This document shows, one piece after another, positions 50,320 to 59,545 of a stretch of DNA of 64,000 bases (position 1 is its first letter; each line of letters starts with the position of its first letter). Origin of the DNA: Bacteroidota bacterium (lineage in GTDB: Bacteria; Bacteroidota; Bacteroidia; Chitinophagales; Chitinophagaceae). Below the pieces are notes generated by a model that searched no databases, was not told the DNA's origin, and saw only the letters and a program-made list of their open reading frames with translations. The position numbers and the translations under genes are program-made. The DNA lies in contig JAKQEA010000113.1 of NCBI GenBank assembly GCA_029558715.1, forward strand, positions 1 to 64,000. Direction: 5' to 3'.

Positions 50320-52413
50320 ATGCTCAAACTGGAGAACTATATTACCGGCAAATGGATAACAGGTGATGGAGATGGTCAGCTATTGTATAATGCGGTGACA
50401 GGTGAGGCTGTAGCTGCTGCCAGCACCAAAGGCCTGGATTTTAAAAGTATTATCGAGTACGGCAGAACGGTTGGCAACCCGGCCCTTCGAAAAATGACCT
50501 TTCACCAACGGGGAAATATGCTTAAAGCACTGGCTCTGCATCTGCGGAATCATCTTGAAAAATTCTATACCATCAGCTACCAGACAGGTGCCACCAAAGC
50601 TGATAGCTGGGTGGATATTGAAGGCGGTATCGGAAATCTTTTTGCCAATGCATCGTTACGCCGAAAGTTTCCTGATGAAACTTTCTGTATTGACGGTGAA
50701 AGCCACAACCTTAGTAAGAATAATACTTTCATGGGAACACATATTCTTGTTCCGAAAGAGGGTGTGGCGTTACATATCAATGCTTTTAATTTTCCCGTAT
50801 GGGGTATGCTGGAAAAAATTGCAGTAAACCTGCTGGCAGGGGTTCCTGCGATTGTAAAGCCCGCCACTGTCACTTCCTATTTAACAGAAGCGGTGGTAAA
50901 AGAGATCATTGCTTCCGGAATTTTACCGGTAGGATCCCTACAATTGATCTGTGGGAGTACAGGAGATCTGCTGGATCATGTTACTTCACAGGATGTGATA
51001 ACATTCACCGGAAGTGCTTCTACCGGTTTGATGTTGAAAAAAACTCCGGCTATATTGGATAATAATGTGCCATTCAACATGGAGGCAGATAGTCTTAACT
51101 GTATTGTTCTCGGGGAAGACGTAACTCCTGATAAACCGGAGTGGGATATTTTTATTAAAGAGATAAGAAAAGAAATGACATTGAAAGCCGGCCAGCGTTG
51201 TACCGGTATCCGCAGAATATTTGTTCCTGAAAACAAAATGGAAGATATATGGAAAGCTATTTCCACTTCCTTATCACAAACCACTATTGGCAACCCGTTA
51301 AATTCAGCAGTAAGGATGGGGAGCCTGGCGGGACAAAAACAACGTACTGAAGTAAAAGAACAAGTGCAAAAGCTATTGGCCGCTTCCCAAATTGTTTATG
51401 GCTCATTAGACAGTGTGGAAGTAATAGATGCTGATCCAAAAAAAGGGGCATTTATATCTCCTGTTTTACTGATGAATGCTTTGCCGTGGGCTTCAGTGAC
51501 AGGCTATACAACAAATCCTTCGCATGAAGTGGAAGCTTTCGGACCAGTTAGTACTATCATGCCATACAAAAACATGGATGATGCAATTGCGTTGAGTAAA
51601 CTGGGCAAAGGCAGCCTGGTAAGTACTATCGTTACTGCCGATTACAAAGAAGCAAGACAGTATGTAGTGGGAGCAGCCACACATCATGGCAGGATACTCG
51701 TATTAAATGATGAATGTGCCAGGGAAAGTACAGGTCATGGATCACCATTGCCTTTATTAGTACATGGTGGTCCCGGTCGTGCTGGTGGCGGCGAAGAAAT
51801 GGGTGGTCTTCGTGGTGTAAAACATTACCTGCAACGCACCGCTTTACAGGGATCCCCAACCACCATTACCGCCATCACCAATGTATATCAACCTAATGCA
51901 AAGGGTAAAGAACCCGGTAAACATCCTTTCAAAAAATATTTTGAAGAACTGCAGATAGGCGACCAGATCATTACAGATAAAAGAGTGATCACTTCAGAGG
52001 ACATTGATCGTTTTGCAGATCTGAGCGGAGATCATTTTTATGCGCATATTAAAACAACTGATTTTACCGGAACTATGTTTGAACAGCAGGTAGCTCATGG
52101 TTATTTTATCATGAGTGTTGCTGCCGGGTTATTTGTGGATAGTTATGAAAAGAATCCGGTTCTGTTAAATTATGGCATAGATGAATTACGCTTTACCAAG
52201 CCTGTTTACCCCGGTGCAGAAGTATATATCCGCTTTACCTGCAAAGAAAAACTACCCAATGATAAACGGGTGATCGAAAAACCCGAAGATTTTAAAAGAG
52301 GTGATGATATTGATAAAGGCATTGTGAAATGGCTGGTAGAATTTTTAGATGAAACAAATGAAATAACAGGAGTAGCGACAATACTGACAATGGTAGCGAA
52401 AAAGTTACAATAA
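50320..52413 (+). CDS. paaZ: PaaZ: oxepin-CoA hydrolase / semialdehyde dehydrogenase
   Basis: The 697-residue fusion has an aldehyde dehydrogenase domain (about 1-510) with NMEADSL (Glu256) and the catalytic cysteine in GQRCTGIRRIF (Cys294), and a MaoC-type hydratase domain (about 540-690) with FADLSGDHFYAHI. This is PaaZ, which opens the oxepin-CoA ring and oxidises the semialdehyde in phenylacetate catabolism. The enoyl-CoA hydratase gene follows by 19 bases. The rest of the paa set is not in this window. Confidence 0.9.
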   Translation: MLKLENYITGKWITGDGDGQLLYNAVTGEAVAAASTKGLDFKSIIEYGRTVGNPALRKMTFHQRGNMLKALALHLRNHLEKFYTISYQTGATKADSWVDIEGGIGNLFANASLRRKFPDETFCIDGESHNLSKNNTFMGTHILVPKEGVALHINAFNFPVWGMLEKIAVNLLAGVPAIVKPATVTSYLTEAVVKEIIASGILPVGSLQLICGSTGDLLDHVTSQDVITFTGSASTGLMLKKTPAILDNNVPFNMEADSLNCIVLGEDVTPDKPEWDIFIKEIRKEMTLKAGQRCTGIRRIFVPENKMEDIWKAISTSLSQTTIGNPLNSAVRMGSLAGQKQRTEVKEQVQKLLAASQIVYGSLDSVEVIDADPKKGAFISPVLLMNALPWASVTGYTTNPSHEVEAFGPVSTIMPYKNMDDAIALSKLGKGSLVSTIVTADYKEARQYVVGAATHHGRILVLNDECARESTGHGSPLPLLVHGGPGRAGGGEEMGGLRGVKHYLQRTALQGSPTTITAITNVYQPNAKGKEPGKHPFKKYFEELQIGDQIITDKRVITSEDIDRFADLSGDHFYAHIKTTDFTGTMFEQQVAHGYFIMSVAAGLFVDSYEKNPVLLNYGIDELRFTKPVYPGAEVYIRFTCKEKLPNDKRVIEKPEDFKRGDDIDKGIVKWLVEFLDETNEITGVATILTMVAKKLQ

Positions 52414-52432
52414 CAGATTAAATGTATGGATT

Positions 52433-53191
52433 ATGACAACCGCATATGTTAAAAGTGAATTTCATAAAGGCATTACAATTATTGAGTTTTTTCATCCGCA
52501 AAGCAATTCTTTGCCAGGCAAAATATTAGAAGAACTGGCACAGTCAGTTCATGCTGCTGGTAATGATACTGACACTAAACTTATCATAATTCGCAGCGCA
52601 GGAGAAAAGGCATTTTGTGCCGGTGCTTCATTTGATGAACTGGCAGCTATAAAGAATAAGGAAGAAGGTTTGCAATTTTTCAGTGGTTTTGCCCATGTAA
52701 TAAATGCGATACGGATTTGCCCTAAACTGATCATCGGTCGTATTCATGGTAAATGTGTGGGTGGTGGTGTTGGTTTAGCTGCTGCTGTTGATTATGCGAT
52801 AGCCACAGAAGCGGCAGAAGTAAAATTGAGTGAATTGGCTGTTGGCATCGGGCCGTTTGTTGTAGGCCCTGCGGTAGAGAGAAAGATCGGCACTTCTGCA
52901 TTTTCACAACTGGCCATTGATGCCACCCGCTGGCGCAGTGCCGAATGGGCAAGAAACAAGGGATTATTTGCTGAACTGTACGCTACAACAGAAGAAATGG
53001 ATGAGGCTATAAACAGGCTTGGCTATCTGCTTGTCAATTCAAGCCCGGAAGCAATGGCCGAAATGAAAAAAGTATTCTGGAAGGAAACTGAACATTGGGA
53101 TAAATTGTTAATCGAAAGAGCCGCTATCAGCGGAAAATTAGTACTGAGTGAGTTTACCAAAAATGCCATTGAAACTTTCAAGAAGAAATAG
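52433..53191 (+). CDS. enoyl-CoA hydratase/isomerase family protein
   Basis: The 252-residue crotonase-fold protein has the oxyanion region AFCAGASFDEL and GRIHGKCVGGGVGLAAAVD. A Glu/Asp pair in the usual active-site helices is less clear. Next to paaZ it is a candidate PaaG or PaaF. Its last base overlaps the next GTG start. Confidence 0.88.
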   Translation: MTTAYVKSEFHKGITIIEFFHPQSNSLPGKILEELAQSVHAAGNDTDTKLIIIRSAGEKAFCAGASFDELAAIKNKEEGLQFFSGFAHVINAIRICPKLIIGRIHGKCVGGGVGLAAAVDYAIATEAAEVKLSELAVGIGPFVVGPAVERKIGTSAFSQLAIDATRWRSAEWARNKGLFAELYATTEEMDEAINRLGYLLVNSSPEAMAEMKKVFWKETEHWDKLLIERAAISGKLVLSEFTKNAIETFKKK

Positions 53192-53826
53192 TGCAGCAAT
53201 TCGATTCCTCCAATTTTCATTCTATTTGTGATAAACTATCCCGGAAAGACAGGGAGCTCAAGGGAATAATAAAACAGTATGGCTATCCGCCTATGTGGAC
53301 AAGGCCAGCTACTTTCCAAACGTTAATTCTTACTATTCTCGAGCAACAGGTTTCACTGGCTTCTGCCTATGCTGCTTTTAAGAAGCTGAAAGAAAAGATC
53401 GGGTATGTAACTCCTGCCAAATTGCTTCAACTTACAGACGAAGAAATGAGGTCCTGTTATTTTACACGGCAAAAGACAGGCTATGCAAGAGGATTGGCTG
53501 AAGCAGTACAATCAAAGAAGATTAACCTGAAGAAACTTTCCTCACTCCCTGATGAAGAAGTAAGAAATGAATTGATAAAACTAAAAGGCATCGGCCACTG
53601 GACAGTGGATGTGTACCTCATGCATGCCCTCCAGCGAACCGATCTTTTTCCTTTAGGGGATATTGCTTTGGTTAATAGTTTGAAAGAGGTAAAGCAATTG
53701 CATCCGCATATTTCAAAAGAAGAGATGCTGGAAATAGCAGCACCCTGGCGGCCTTACCGGACGATCGCAGCTATGATTTTGTGGCATGCCTACATTAAAA
53801 AGAGAAATATCAAACTACAGGACTGA
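53191..53826 (+). CDS. DNA-3-methyladenine glycosylase 2 family protein
   Basis: The 211-residue HhH-GPD protein has [17 protein letters not shown] and [11 protein letters not shown], with the catalytic aspartate in GDIALV. The start is a GTG that overlaps the TAG of the preceding gene (TAGTG). It is the second AlkA-like enzyme of the window; the substrate may differ. It overlaps the convergent macro-domain gene by 17 bases. Confidence 0.85.
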   Translation: MQQFDSSNFHSICDKLSRKDRELKGIIKQYGYPPMWTRPATFQTLILTILEQQVSLASAYAAFKKLKEKIGYVTPAKLLQLTDEEMRSCYFTRQKTGYARGLAEAVQSKKINLKKLSSLPDEEVRNELIKLKGIGHWTVDVYLMHALQRTDLFPLGDIALVNSLKEVKQLHPHISKEEMLEIAAPWRPYRTIAAMILWHAYIKKRNIKLQD

Positions 53827-54340
53827 GTCTTTCAAGTTCTCTTTTTACAAGAGCATGATTTTCCTCATCAAAACAAACAAGTAAAACTTTTTTTATAAAA
53901 CTATTATTATTCAAAAAACTTATTATTGTTTCAATTGCAATAACTGCTGCTTTTTCTTTTGGGAAACCATATATCCCGGTACTTATGTTGGGAAAAGCTA
54001 TTGACCTACAACTATGCTCAACAGCAAGTGTAAGAGAATTAAAATAACAAGAAGCAAGTTTTTTATCTTCACCATGCTGACCTCCGTTCCAAACCGGGCC
54101 AACAGTATGAATCACATACTTTGATGGAAGCTTACCAGCAGTGGTAATAACAGCTTCCCCGGTTTTACATCCCCCCTGTTTTGCGATAATTTTTCTGCAG
54201 TCTTCCAAAATGGCAGGTCCACCAGCTCTGTGAATAGCCCCATCCACACCCCCTCCACCTAAAAGTGAGCTATTTGCAGCATTCACAATCGCATCAACAG
54301 CAGCTTTGGTAATATCTCCTTTTATGATTTCTATTTTCAA
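53810..54340 (-). CDS. macro-domain protein (O-acetyl-ADP-ribose deacetylase-like)
   Basis: The 176 residues include [25 protein letters not shown], a [14 protein letters not shown] phosphate loop and [18 protein letters not shown], diagnostic of the MacroD class. It removes ADP-ribose from proteins or O-acetyl-ADP-ribose. The start is TTG at 54340, six bases after the fabG stop in the same frame; a TGA lies just upstream. It sits third in a tight row with the AAA ATPase and fabG. Confidence 0.88.
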   Translation of the reverse strand: MKIEIIKGDITKAAVDAIVNAANSSLLGGGGVDGAIHRAGGPAILEDCRKIIAKQGGCKTGEAVITTAGKLPSKYVIHTVGPVWNGGQHGEDKKLASCYFNSLTLAVEHSCRSIAFPNISTGIYGFPKEKAAVIAIETIISFLNNNSFIKKVLLVCFDEENHALVKRELERLSPVV

Positions 54341-54346
54341 ATTACA

Positions 54347-55102
54347 TCAAATGTTTAATCCCCCGCAAACACTCAACGTTTGCCCGGTGATATAAGATGA
54401 CATATCAGAAGCTAAAAACAATGTTGCATTCGCAATATCTTCAGCTGTGGCAAATTTTCCCAGTGGTATCCCGGCTTTATATTTATCAGCAGCTTCTCCT
54501 TCTTTTAAATAACTGGTCATATCTGTTTCCACAAAACCGGGAGCAATAGCATTGCATCGGATATTCCTGCTACCGAGTTCTTTTGCTACTGATTTAGTAA
54601 AGCCGATAATACCGGCTTTGCTGGCTGCATAGCTGCTCTGCCCTGCATTACCAATCTCACCAATAATAGAACTCATATTGATGATAGAACCGGATTTGGC
54701 CTTCATCATCGGGCGGATAACCTGCTTGGTCATATAAAATACACTGTTCAGGTTCACCTGTATCACCTCACTCCATTGCTCCGGCGTCATGCGGAGCAGG
54801 AGATTATCTTTGGATATGCCTGCATTGTTTACACATATATCAACGGTGCCAAATTCTTTCAGCACATCATTTACAAAGGTTTCACATTGTGCAAAATCAC
54901 CGGCATTACTTTTATATGCCCTGGCATGAATACCAAGGCCAGTCAGCCTCGCCTCCAGCGAGGCGGCTTTCTCTGCACTGCTGTCACTCACATATGTAAA
55001 TGCCACATTAGCTCCCTGCTCGGCAAACTTTATAGCAATACCTTCTCCTATTCCACGGGCAGCACCAGTTACAATAGCAATTTTTCCTTCGAGTAATTTC
55101 AT
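54347..55102 (-). CDS. fabG: 3-oxoacyl-ACP reductase
   Basis: A 251-residue classical SDR with TGAARGIGEG near the N terminus, NNAGISKDNLLLRM, and YAASKAG (Tyr-x3-Lys), with a C terminus TGQTLSVCGGLNI typical of FabG. It reduces 3-oxoacyl-ACP in fatty acid elongation. It begins four bases after the AAA ATPase gene and is followed by the macro-domain gene after six bases. Confidence 0.92.
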   Translation of the reverse strand: MKLLEGKIAIVTGAARGIGEGIAIKFAEQGANVAFTYVSDSSAEKAASLEARLTGLGIHARAYKSNAGDFAQCETFVNDVLKEFGTVDICVNNAGISKDNLLLRMTPEQWSEVIQVNLNSVFYMTKQVIRPMMKAKSGSIINMSSIIGEIGNAGQSSYAASKAGIIGFTKSVAKELGSRNIRCNAIAPGFVETDMTSYLKEGEAADKYKAGIPLGKFATAEDIANATLFLASDMSSYITGQTLSVCGGLNI

Positions 55103-55106
55103 ATAA

Positions 55107-56723
55107 CTAATTTAAGCAGTTTTCAATTTGTTCCCTGAACCATTTTGTTTTACTAAGTACAGATGTAGAAAGGCCTTGTCTCTCCGGCAGTTCTTTTCCA
55201 TAGTCTTTGGCGGGGAATACTTTATAGAATGTTTCAAAGTCGTCGCTTCTGAGTAATTCTATAACACCTTTGTAACCATCTTTAAATTCTTTTAGTTTCT
55301 TGGCTTTCTCATTTTCTTTGTAAAAAGGATACCCGGCTCTTGCCTGAATAATTCCAGCGGCGAGGTAATCCCGTTCATTATTTTTTATATCTGTAATTTT
55401 TTGAGCATATGCTGTTTTATCAAATGCTTTTCCGGCACTATGATAATGTTCTTCAAGATTTTCAGGGTGAAAGAGAAGGTTTTCAAAGGAATAATAAGGC
55501 AGCACAAACAAATTAGGGTAAACTTTTTTTAGTTCTTGAACCTCCTCATCAGAAAGATAATCCCGGTCAACAAGCCCGAATTGTTTGTGATTTTTGGCTT
55601 TATGGAATACGTCCATTTTATCAATAGCAACAAAGAAAAGGGTATTGGGGATATTCAAGTCGTTGTAAAATGGTGTATCTGTATTCTCAGAGAAAATAAT
55701 TTTTCTACCCTGCACAACCTGATCTATAAAGGCTTTAGATACAGCTATCTCAAAAACCTCTAAGGACTCTTTAGGTTTTGGTGTTAATATCTGTGTTTTG
55801 TCAAAGTCTAAATCATCAAAGTCAATAATACATCCATTTTTATAATCAGTAGCATACTGAATAAATCCTAAAGAATGAGAGGCTGTCCAAAACTGAGAGT
55901 CCTCAGGGATCCAGTTTTCTACAATTTCTTTAAGGAAATTATATTGAAGTTTTGTGTTTAAATGAAGGTCAATTTCATCAAAAAAATATATTGCTTCTTG
56001 AAAATATTCCTTTCGAGCGACAAGATTTATTAAGACATTAAAGACTTCTTTCTCACCGGCGCTCAAATAATGATAATGAAATTCAGACCCCCCTTTTTGA
56101 AAAGTTATTTTAGCTAGCTTACCTTCTAATGGCGGTATTACTTCAAGTAGTTTGAGCTTTGTAGAAGGCTCATTTCCAAAAATATTACTGAAAGCTGTGT
56201 TTATTGGGTTAATAACCTTATCAATGATTTCGGACTTATTTCTATCTACGAAATACTCTTTTAAAAGCTTTGCAAAGATATGTTCTAGGTCGTTCTCAAA
56301 TCTCTCATCTCTATCAATAAATGTAATTGGCCTGTCTGTATCACCATCAATGTTAAACGAAGTCCCTAAGCCGGTTCTTGATAATCTTGGCACTTGACGA
56401 AAACTTGTTCTTCCATAAAAACTATTTTTAGAAAGCTTGCCAGAACGATGCCACTTCCCAGAAAAAATACCCTCTTTGCCAAACTCTTGTGTAGTGAGAG
56501 CAACTTCTAGTTGAATTCCACTCTGCTTCTCGAAATTAAGGCGAGTTGGCCTATTTGTTTTGCCATTTTGTGAGGAAAAAAACTCAAAAGCATCAAAAAC
56601 ACTACTTTTTCCGCTACCATTACTACCAATAAGTAATACAAGTCTTGCATTATCTGGAATGCCCTTAATAGTTAAGTCAGTAAATCTCTTAAAGTTCTTT
56701 AGTTCTAAACTTTTGATTTTCAT
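55107..56723 (-). CDS. AAA ATPase fused to DUF4435 (TOPRIM-like) domain; PARIS-like
   Basis: The 538 residues begin with an AAA15/AAA21-type ATPase: Walker A GSNGSGKS (33-40), LSAGE signature (220-224), Walker B IYFFDEIDL (245-252 region), and TASHS histidine (280-284). From about 335 a second domain reads IIFSENTDTPFY (Glu346), FGLVDRDYLSDEE (Asp386, Asp388) and YYSFENLLF (Glu414), the DUF4435 signature related to TOPRIM nucleases. The PARIS anti-phage system encodes these two domains as AriA and AriB; fused forms are known. The match is by motif and length is shorter than typical fused forms. Confidence 0.75.
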   Translation of the reverse strand: MKIKSLELKNFKRFTDLTIKGIPDNARLVLLIGSNGSGKSSVFDAFEFFSSQNGKTNRPTRLNFEKQSGIQLEVALTTQEFGKEGIFSGKWHRSGKLSKNSFYGRTSFRQVPRLSRTGLGTSFNIDGDTDRPITFIDRDERFENDLEHIFAKLLKEYFVDRNKSEIIDKVINPINTAFSNIFGNEPSTKLKLLEVIPPLEGKLAKITFQKGGSEFHYHYLSAGEKEVFNVLINLVARKEYFQEAIYFFDEIDLHLNTKLQYNFLKEIVENWIPEDSQFWTASHSLGFIQYATDYKNGCIIDFDDLDFDKTQILTPKPKESLEVFEIAVSKAFIDQVVQGRKIIFSENTDTPFYNDLNIPNTLFFVAIDKMDVFHKAKNHKQFGLVDRDYLSDEEVQELKKVYPNLFVLPYYSFENLLFHPENLEEHYHSAGKAFDKTAYAQKITDIKNNERDYLAAGIIQARAGYPFYKENEKAKKLKEFKDGYKGVIELLRSDDFETFYKVFPAKDYGKELPERQGLSTSVLSKTKWFREQIENCLN

Positions 56724-56763
56724 ATTGCAAAAATCGTATTTTGATTGGGTTTATTTAAATCTT

Positions 56764-57960
56764 TTATTTCTCTTTCCAGACATAAAATATTACCCCTTTT
56801 TTATCATCGCTGATAAAAAAGGAACGGTCATCCCATTGTATTACATCACAGGGACGACCATACCGTTTATCCTCAGTCTTTCCCTGTAAGAATCCTGTAA
56901 CTATTTCCCGGTAAGTACCATTGGGCAACATTTGTACTACAGCATTACCCCGCTGCCTCCATACACTGGTGCTTCCATGCAGCGCAGTGACAAATGAATT
57001 ATTGAGTACCGGGTCTTTAAATCCCTTAAAAAAATCAAACCCCAAAGGTGCAGAATGAGCTTTAATACCCCATTTACTGATAGGTGGCCGCTTTACCCAT
57101 ACAGGATGAACAGAATCTTTAAAATCAGGATCGGCAAGAATCCGCTTCTTATACTGGTAATAATATGGCCAGCCATAGAATGCATTTCGTTCAATTTTCA
57201 TCAATTGTTCTTCCGGCTTATCAGGGCCCCTGTTATCTCTGCCCATATTTGTAGCCCATAATTCATTGTTGATCCACTTCAGACCAACCGCATTTCGCAA
57301 GCCGCGGGCTATAATTTGCTTATCGCTGCCATCAAGCGGGTTCATTTCAGTGATGGTAGCTCTTATCTCTTCTTTTTCTATACAGGCGTCGCAACTGCTG
57401 CCTACACTGACATAGATTTTATTTTTACTAAAAGCAAAACTCCTGGTAAGATGCCAACCGCCATACTTGTAGCTCAGCCCATAATCCGGAAAAGTTACAA
57501 TGACTTTTGCCGTGCCCGATGGTTTATTATCTCCATTGTTGTAGGGATAATAACTTAACTGGTGTGTTTCTGCAATATAAATAAAAGACTGTGTGTCATT
57601 GCTGTAAAAGCCGACCTGGTTGGGGTTGTGCAGATCTTTCAGATAAGTGATAACATTTGTAAACTGCTTTGTTTTATTGTCCCAGCCATCCAATATAAAT
57701 ATTTTACCTTTTTTATTGTCTGTCTTATCATACATATCAGTAACAAATAATCTCCCATCCGGGCTTTTAGCAAAGAAGCGGGGGCGATCCAATCCTTCTG
57801 CCGCAACACTAATTTTGTATCCTGAAGGTATCTTAAGAGTAAAAGAAATATTTCCTTCTAATTGAATCTTCTGATCAACCAGTTTCAGGAGCTGTTGTGA
57901 AAATGAAAAAATGCCGAAAAATATATTCAGCAATAAAAAAAGAATCGGTTTTTTGTACAT
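56764..57960 (-). CDS. PQQ-type glucose/sorbosone dehydrogenase-like secreted protein
   Basis: A signal peptide (ends FSQQ) is followed by a six-bladed beta propeller with GRLFVTDMYD, VSVGSSCDACIE, NPLDGSDKQIIARGLRNAVGL and GWPYYYQYKKR, as in the sorbosone/glucose dehydrogenase family. Members oxidise sugars with PQQ in the periplasm; the PQQ site is not proven here. The AAA ATPase gene lies 40 bases downstream. Confidence 0.8.
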   Translation of the reverse strand: MYKKPILFLLLNIFFGIFSFSQQLLKLVDQKIQLEGNISFTLKIPSGYKISVAAEGLDRPRFFAKSPDGRLFVTDMYDKTDNKKGKIFILDGWDNKTKQFTNVITYLKDLHNPNQVGFYSNDTQSFIYIAETHQLSYYPYNNGDNKPSGTAKVIVTFPDYGLSYKYGGWHLTRSFAFSKNKIYVSVGSSCDACIEKEEIRATITEMNPLDGSDKQIIARGLRNAVGLKWINNELWATNMGRDNRGPDKPEEQLMKIERNAFYGWPYYYQYKKRILADPDFKDSVHPVWVKRPPISKWGIKAHSAPLGFDFFKGFKDPVLNNSFVTALHGSTSVWRQRGNAVVQMLPNGTYREIVTGFLQGKTEDKRYGRPCDVIQWDDRSFFISDDKKGVIFYVWKEK

Positions 57961-57970
57961 AGATGAAAGC

Positions 57971-59476
57971 TTATCGGATAGAGAGAATTTCTTCCAGGTA
58001 TGTTCTGTCGTTGCTCAGGCGGGGAACTTTATGCTGCCCGCCCAGTTTTCCCTTGCTGCGTAACCATTCCGCAAATATTCCTTTGCGCAGGGAATGCACA
58101 ACCGGTAATCCTAATGCAATGTCTTTATGTCTTTTGGCCTCATAATCGCTATTGATACTTTTTAGCGCTGTGTCGAGCTCCTTAACAAATTGCTCAAGGC
58201 TGGCAGGTTCATTTTCAAATTCAATCAGCCACTCATGGGCCCCGTTGGAGTTTGCAGAAAAATAAACAGGCGCCGCAGTATAATCATTCACTACAACCCC
58301 TGTTTTTTCAGATGCAATGGCAATAGCCTTATCAGTATTATCAACAATCACTTCTTCTCCAAATGCATTAATGTAATGCTTCAGCCGGCCAGATACTTTC
58401 ACACGGTAAGGCTTCAGGCAGGTGAATTGAACTGTATCACCAACAAGGTATCTCCATAGTCCGCCGTTAGTACTGATAACAAGGGCATAATTTTTACCTA
58501 TCTCCACATCCTGTAGCCCCATTGTTTGTGGTTTTTTCTTTCCATACTCACTGACCGGCATAAACTCCATGAAAATACCATGGTCTGTAAATAACAACAT
58601 CCCTTCTTGCCCGGGTACATCCTGTGCTGCAAAAAAACCTTCGCTGGCATTATACATCTCCAGGTAATTGATATTCTTTCCGATTAGTCTTTGGAACTGC
58701 TCTTTATAAGGGGTAAAGGAAACACCTCCATGCATGTATAGTTCTAACGAAGGCCACACTTCACTTATGTTCTTTTTTCCTGTTATTTCCAGTATTCTTT
58801 TAAACAGGACCAGTGTCCAGGTTGGTACACCGGATATCGAAGTCACATTTTCCTTTATGGTATTTTCTGCCAGTTTTTCAATCTTACTTTCCCATTCATC
58901 CATCAATGCCACACTAAGATCAGGTGTACGAAGCCAGTGACCCCAGAAAGGTGAATTCTGCAACAATACAGCACTGAGATCGCCATATTGTGCATCGTTA
59001 TTCATAGGATTAATGTTATGACTGCCGCCTAATACTAATCCTTTTCCAGTCAGTAATTCTGAATCCGGGTTGTATTGATAATACAGAGAGAGTACATCCT
59101 TTGAGGCTTTATAATGTCCATCCTGCAGACTTTCTTCACTAATCGGAATAAATTTACTCTTATCACTGGTGGTACCACTGCTTTTTGCAAACCAGTAAAT
59201 AGGAGTATTCCATAAGATATTTTGTTCCCCCTGCATGATACGTTCGATATAAGGTTTTATATCCTCATACTCATGAATGGGAATAGCTTCCTTGAATGCT
59301 TTCACATTAAAAAGCCCGGAGAAATTATACTTTCTTCCAAACTCTGTGTATTGGGCAGAAGTTACCAGGTCCTGCAGTACCTCACGTTGAGCATCCAGGG
59401 GATTATTTTTCCAGGCTTCGATTCGCCAAAGCCTCATACGGGCAAGCGATGATATGGCAGGACTTAGCAACTTCAT
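57971..59476 (-). CDS. GH3 family acyl-adenylating protein
   Basis: Started at ATG 59476; the longer frame uses TTG. The 501 residues show WFAKSSGTTSDKSKFIPIS, the ATP/AMP-binding motif I, MYNASEGFFA (motif II) and YLVGDTVQFT (motif III), which define GH3 proteins. Plant members conjugate amino acids to jasmonate or auxin; bacterial members are widespread and uncharacterised. It may activate a carboxylic acid as an adenylate. Next gene is 10 bases away. Confidence 0.88.
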   Translation of the reverse strand: MKLLSPAISSLARMRLWRIEAWKNNPLDAQREVLQDLVTSAQYTEFGRKYNFSGLFNVKAFKEAIPIHEYEDIKPYIERIMQGEQNILWNTPIYWFAKSSGTTSDKSKFIPISEESLQDGHYKASKDVLSLYYQYNPDSELLTGKGLVLGGSHNINPMNNDAQYGDLSAVLLQNSPFWGHWLRTPDLSVALMDEWESKIEKLAENTIKENVTSISGVPTWTLVLFKRILEITGKKNISEVWPSLELYMHGGVSFTPYKEQFQRLIGKNINYLEMYNASEGFFAAQDVPGQEGMLLFTDHGIFMEFMPVSEYGKKKPQTMGLQDVEIGKNYALVISTNGGLWRYLVGDTVQFTCLKPYRVKVSGRLKHYINAFGEEVIVDNTDKAIAIASEKTGVVVNDYTAAPVYFSANSNGAHEWLIEFENEPASLEQFVKELDTALKSINSDYEAKRHKDIALGLPVVHSLRKGIFAEWLRSKGKLGGQHKVPRLSNDRTYLEEILSIR

Positions 59477-59545
59477 TGTTGCTGGCAAAATAGATAATTT
59501 GAGGCAATGCCCCTAAAAAATGAATCCGTCCTTTCAAAGTAATTT

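Noticed and set aside
53191-53826. Possible duplicate of the glycosylase gene at 40699
   Set aside because: The two proteins share only the HhH-GPD fold and active-site layout; sequence differs throughout, so they are old paralogues.
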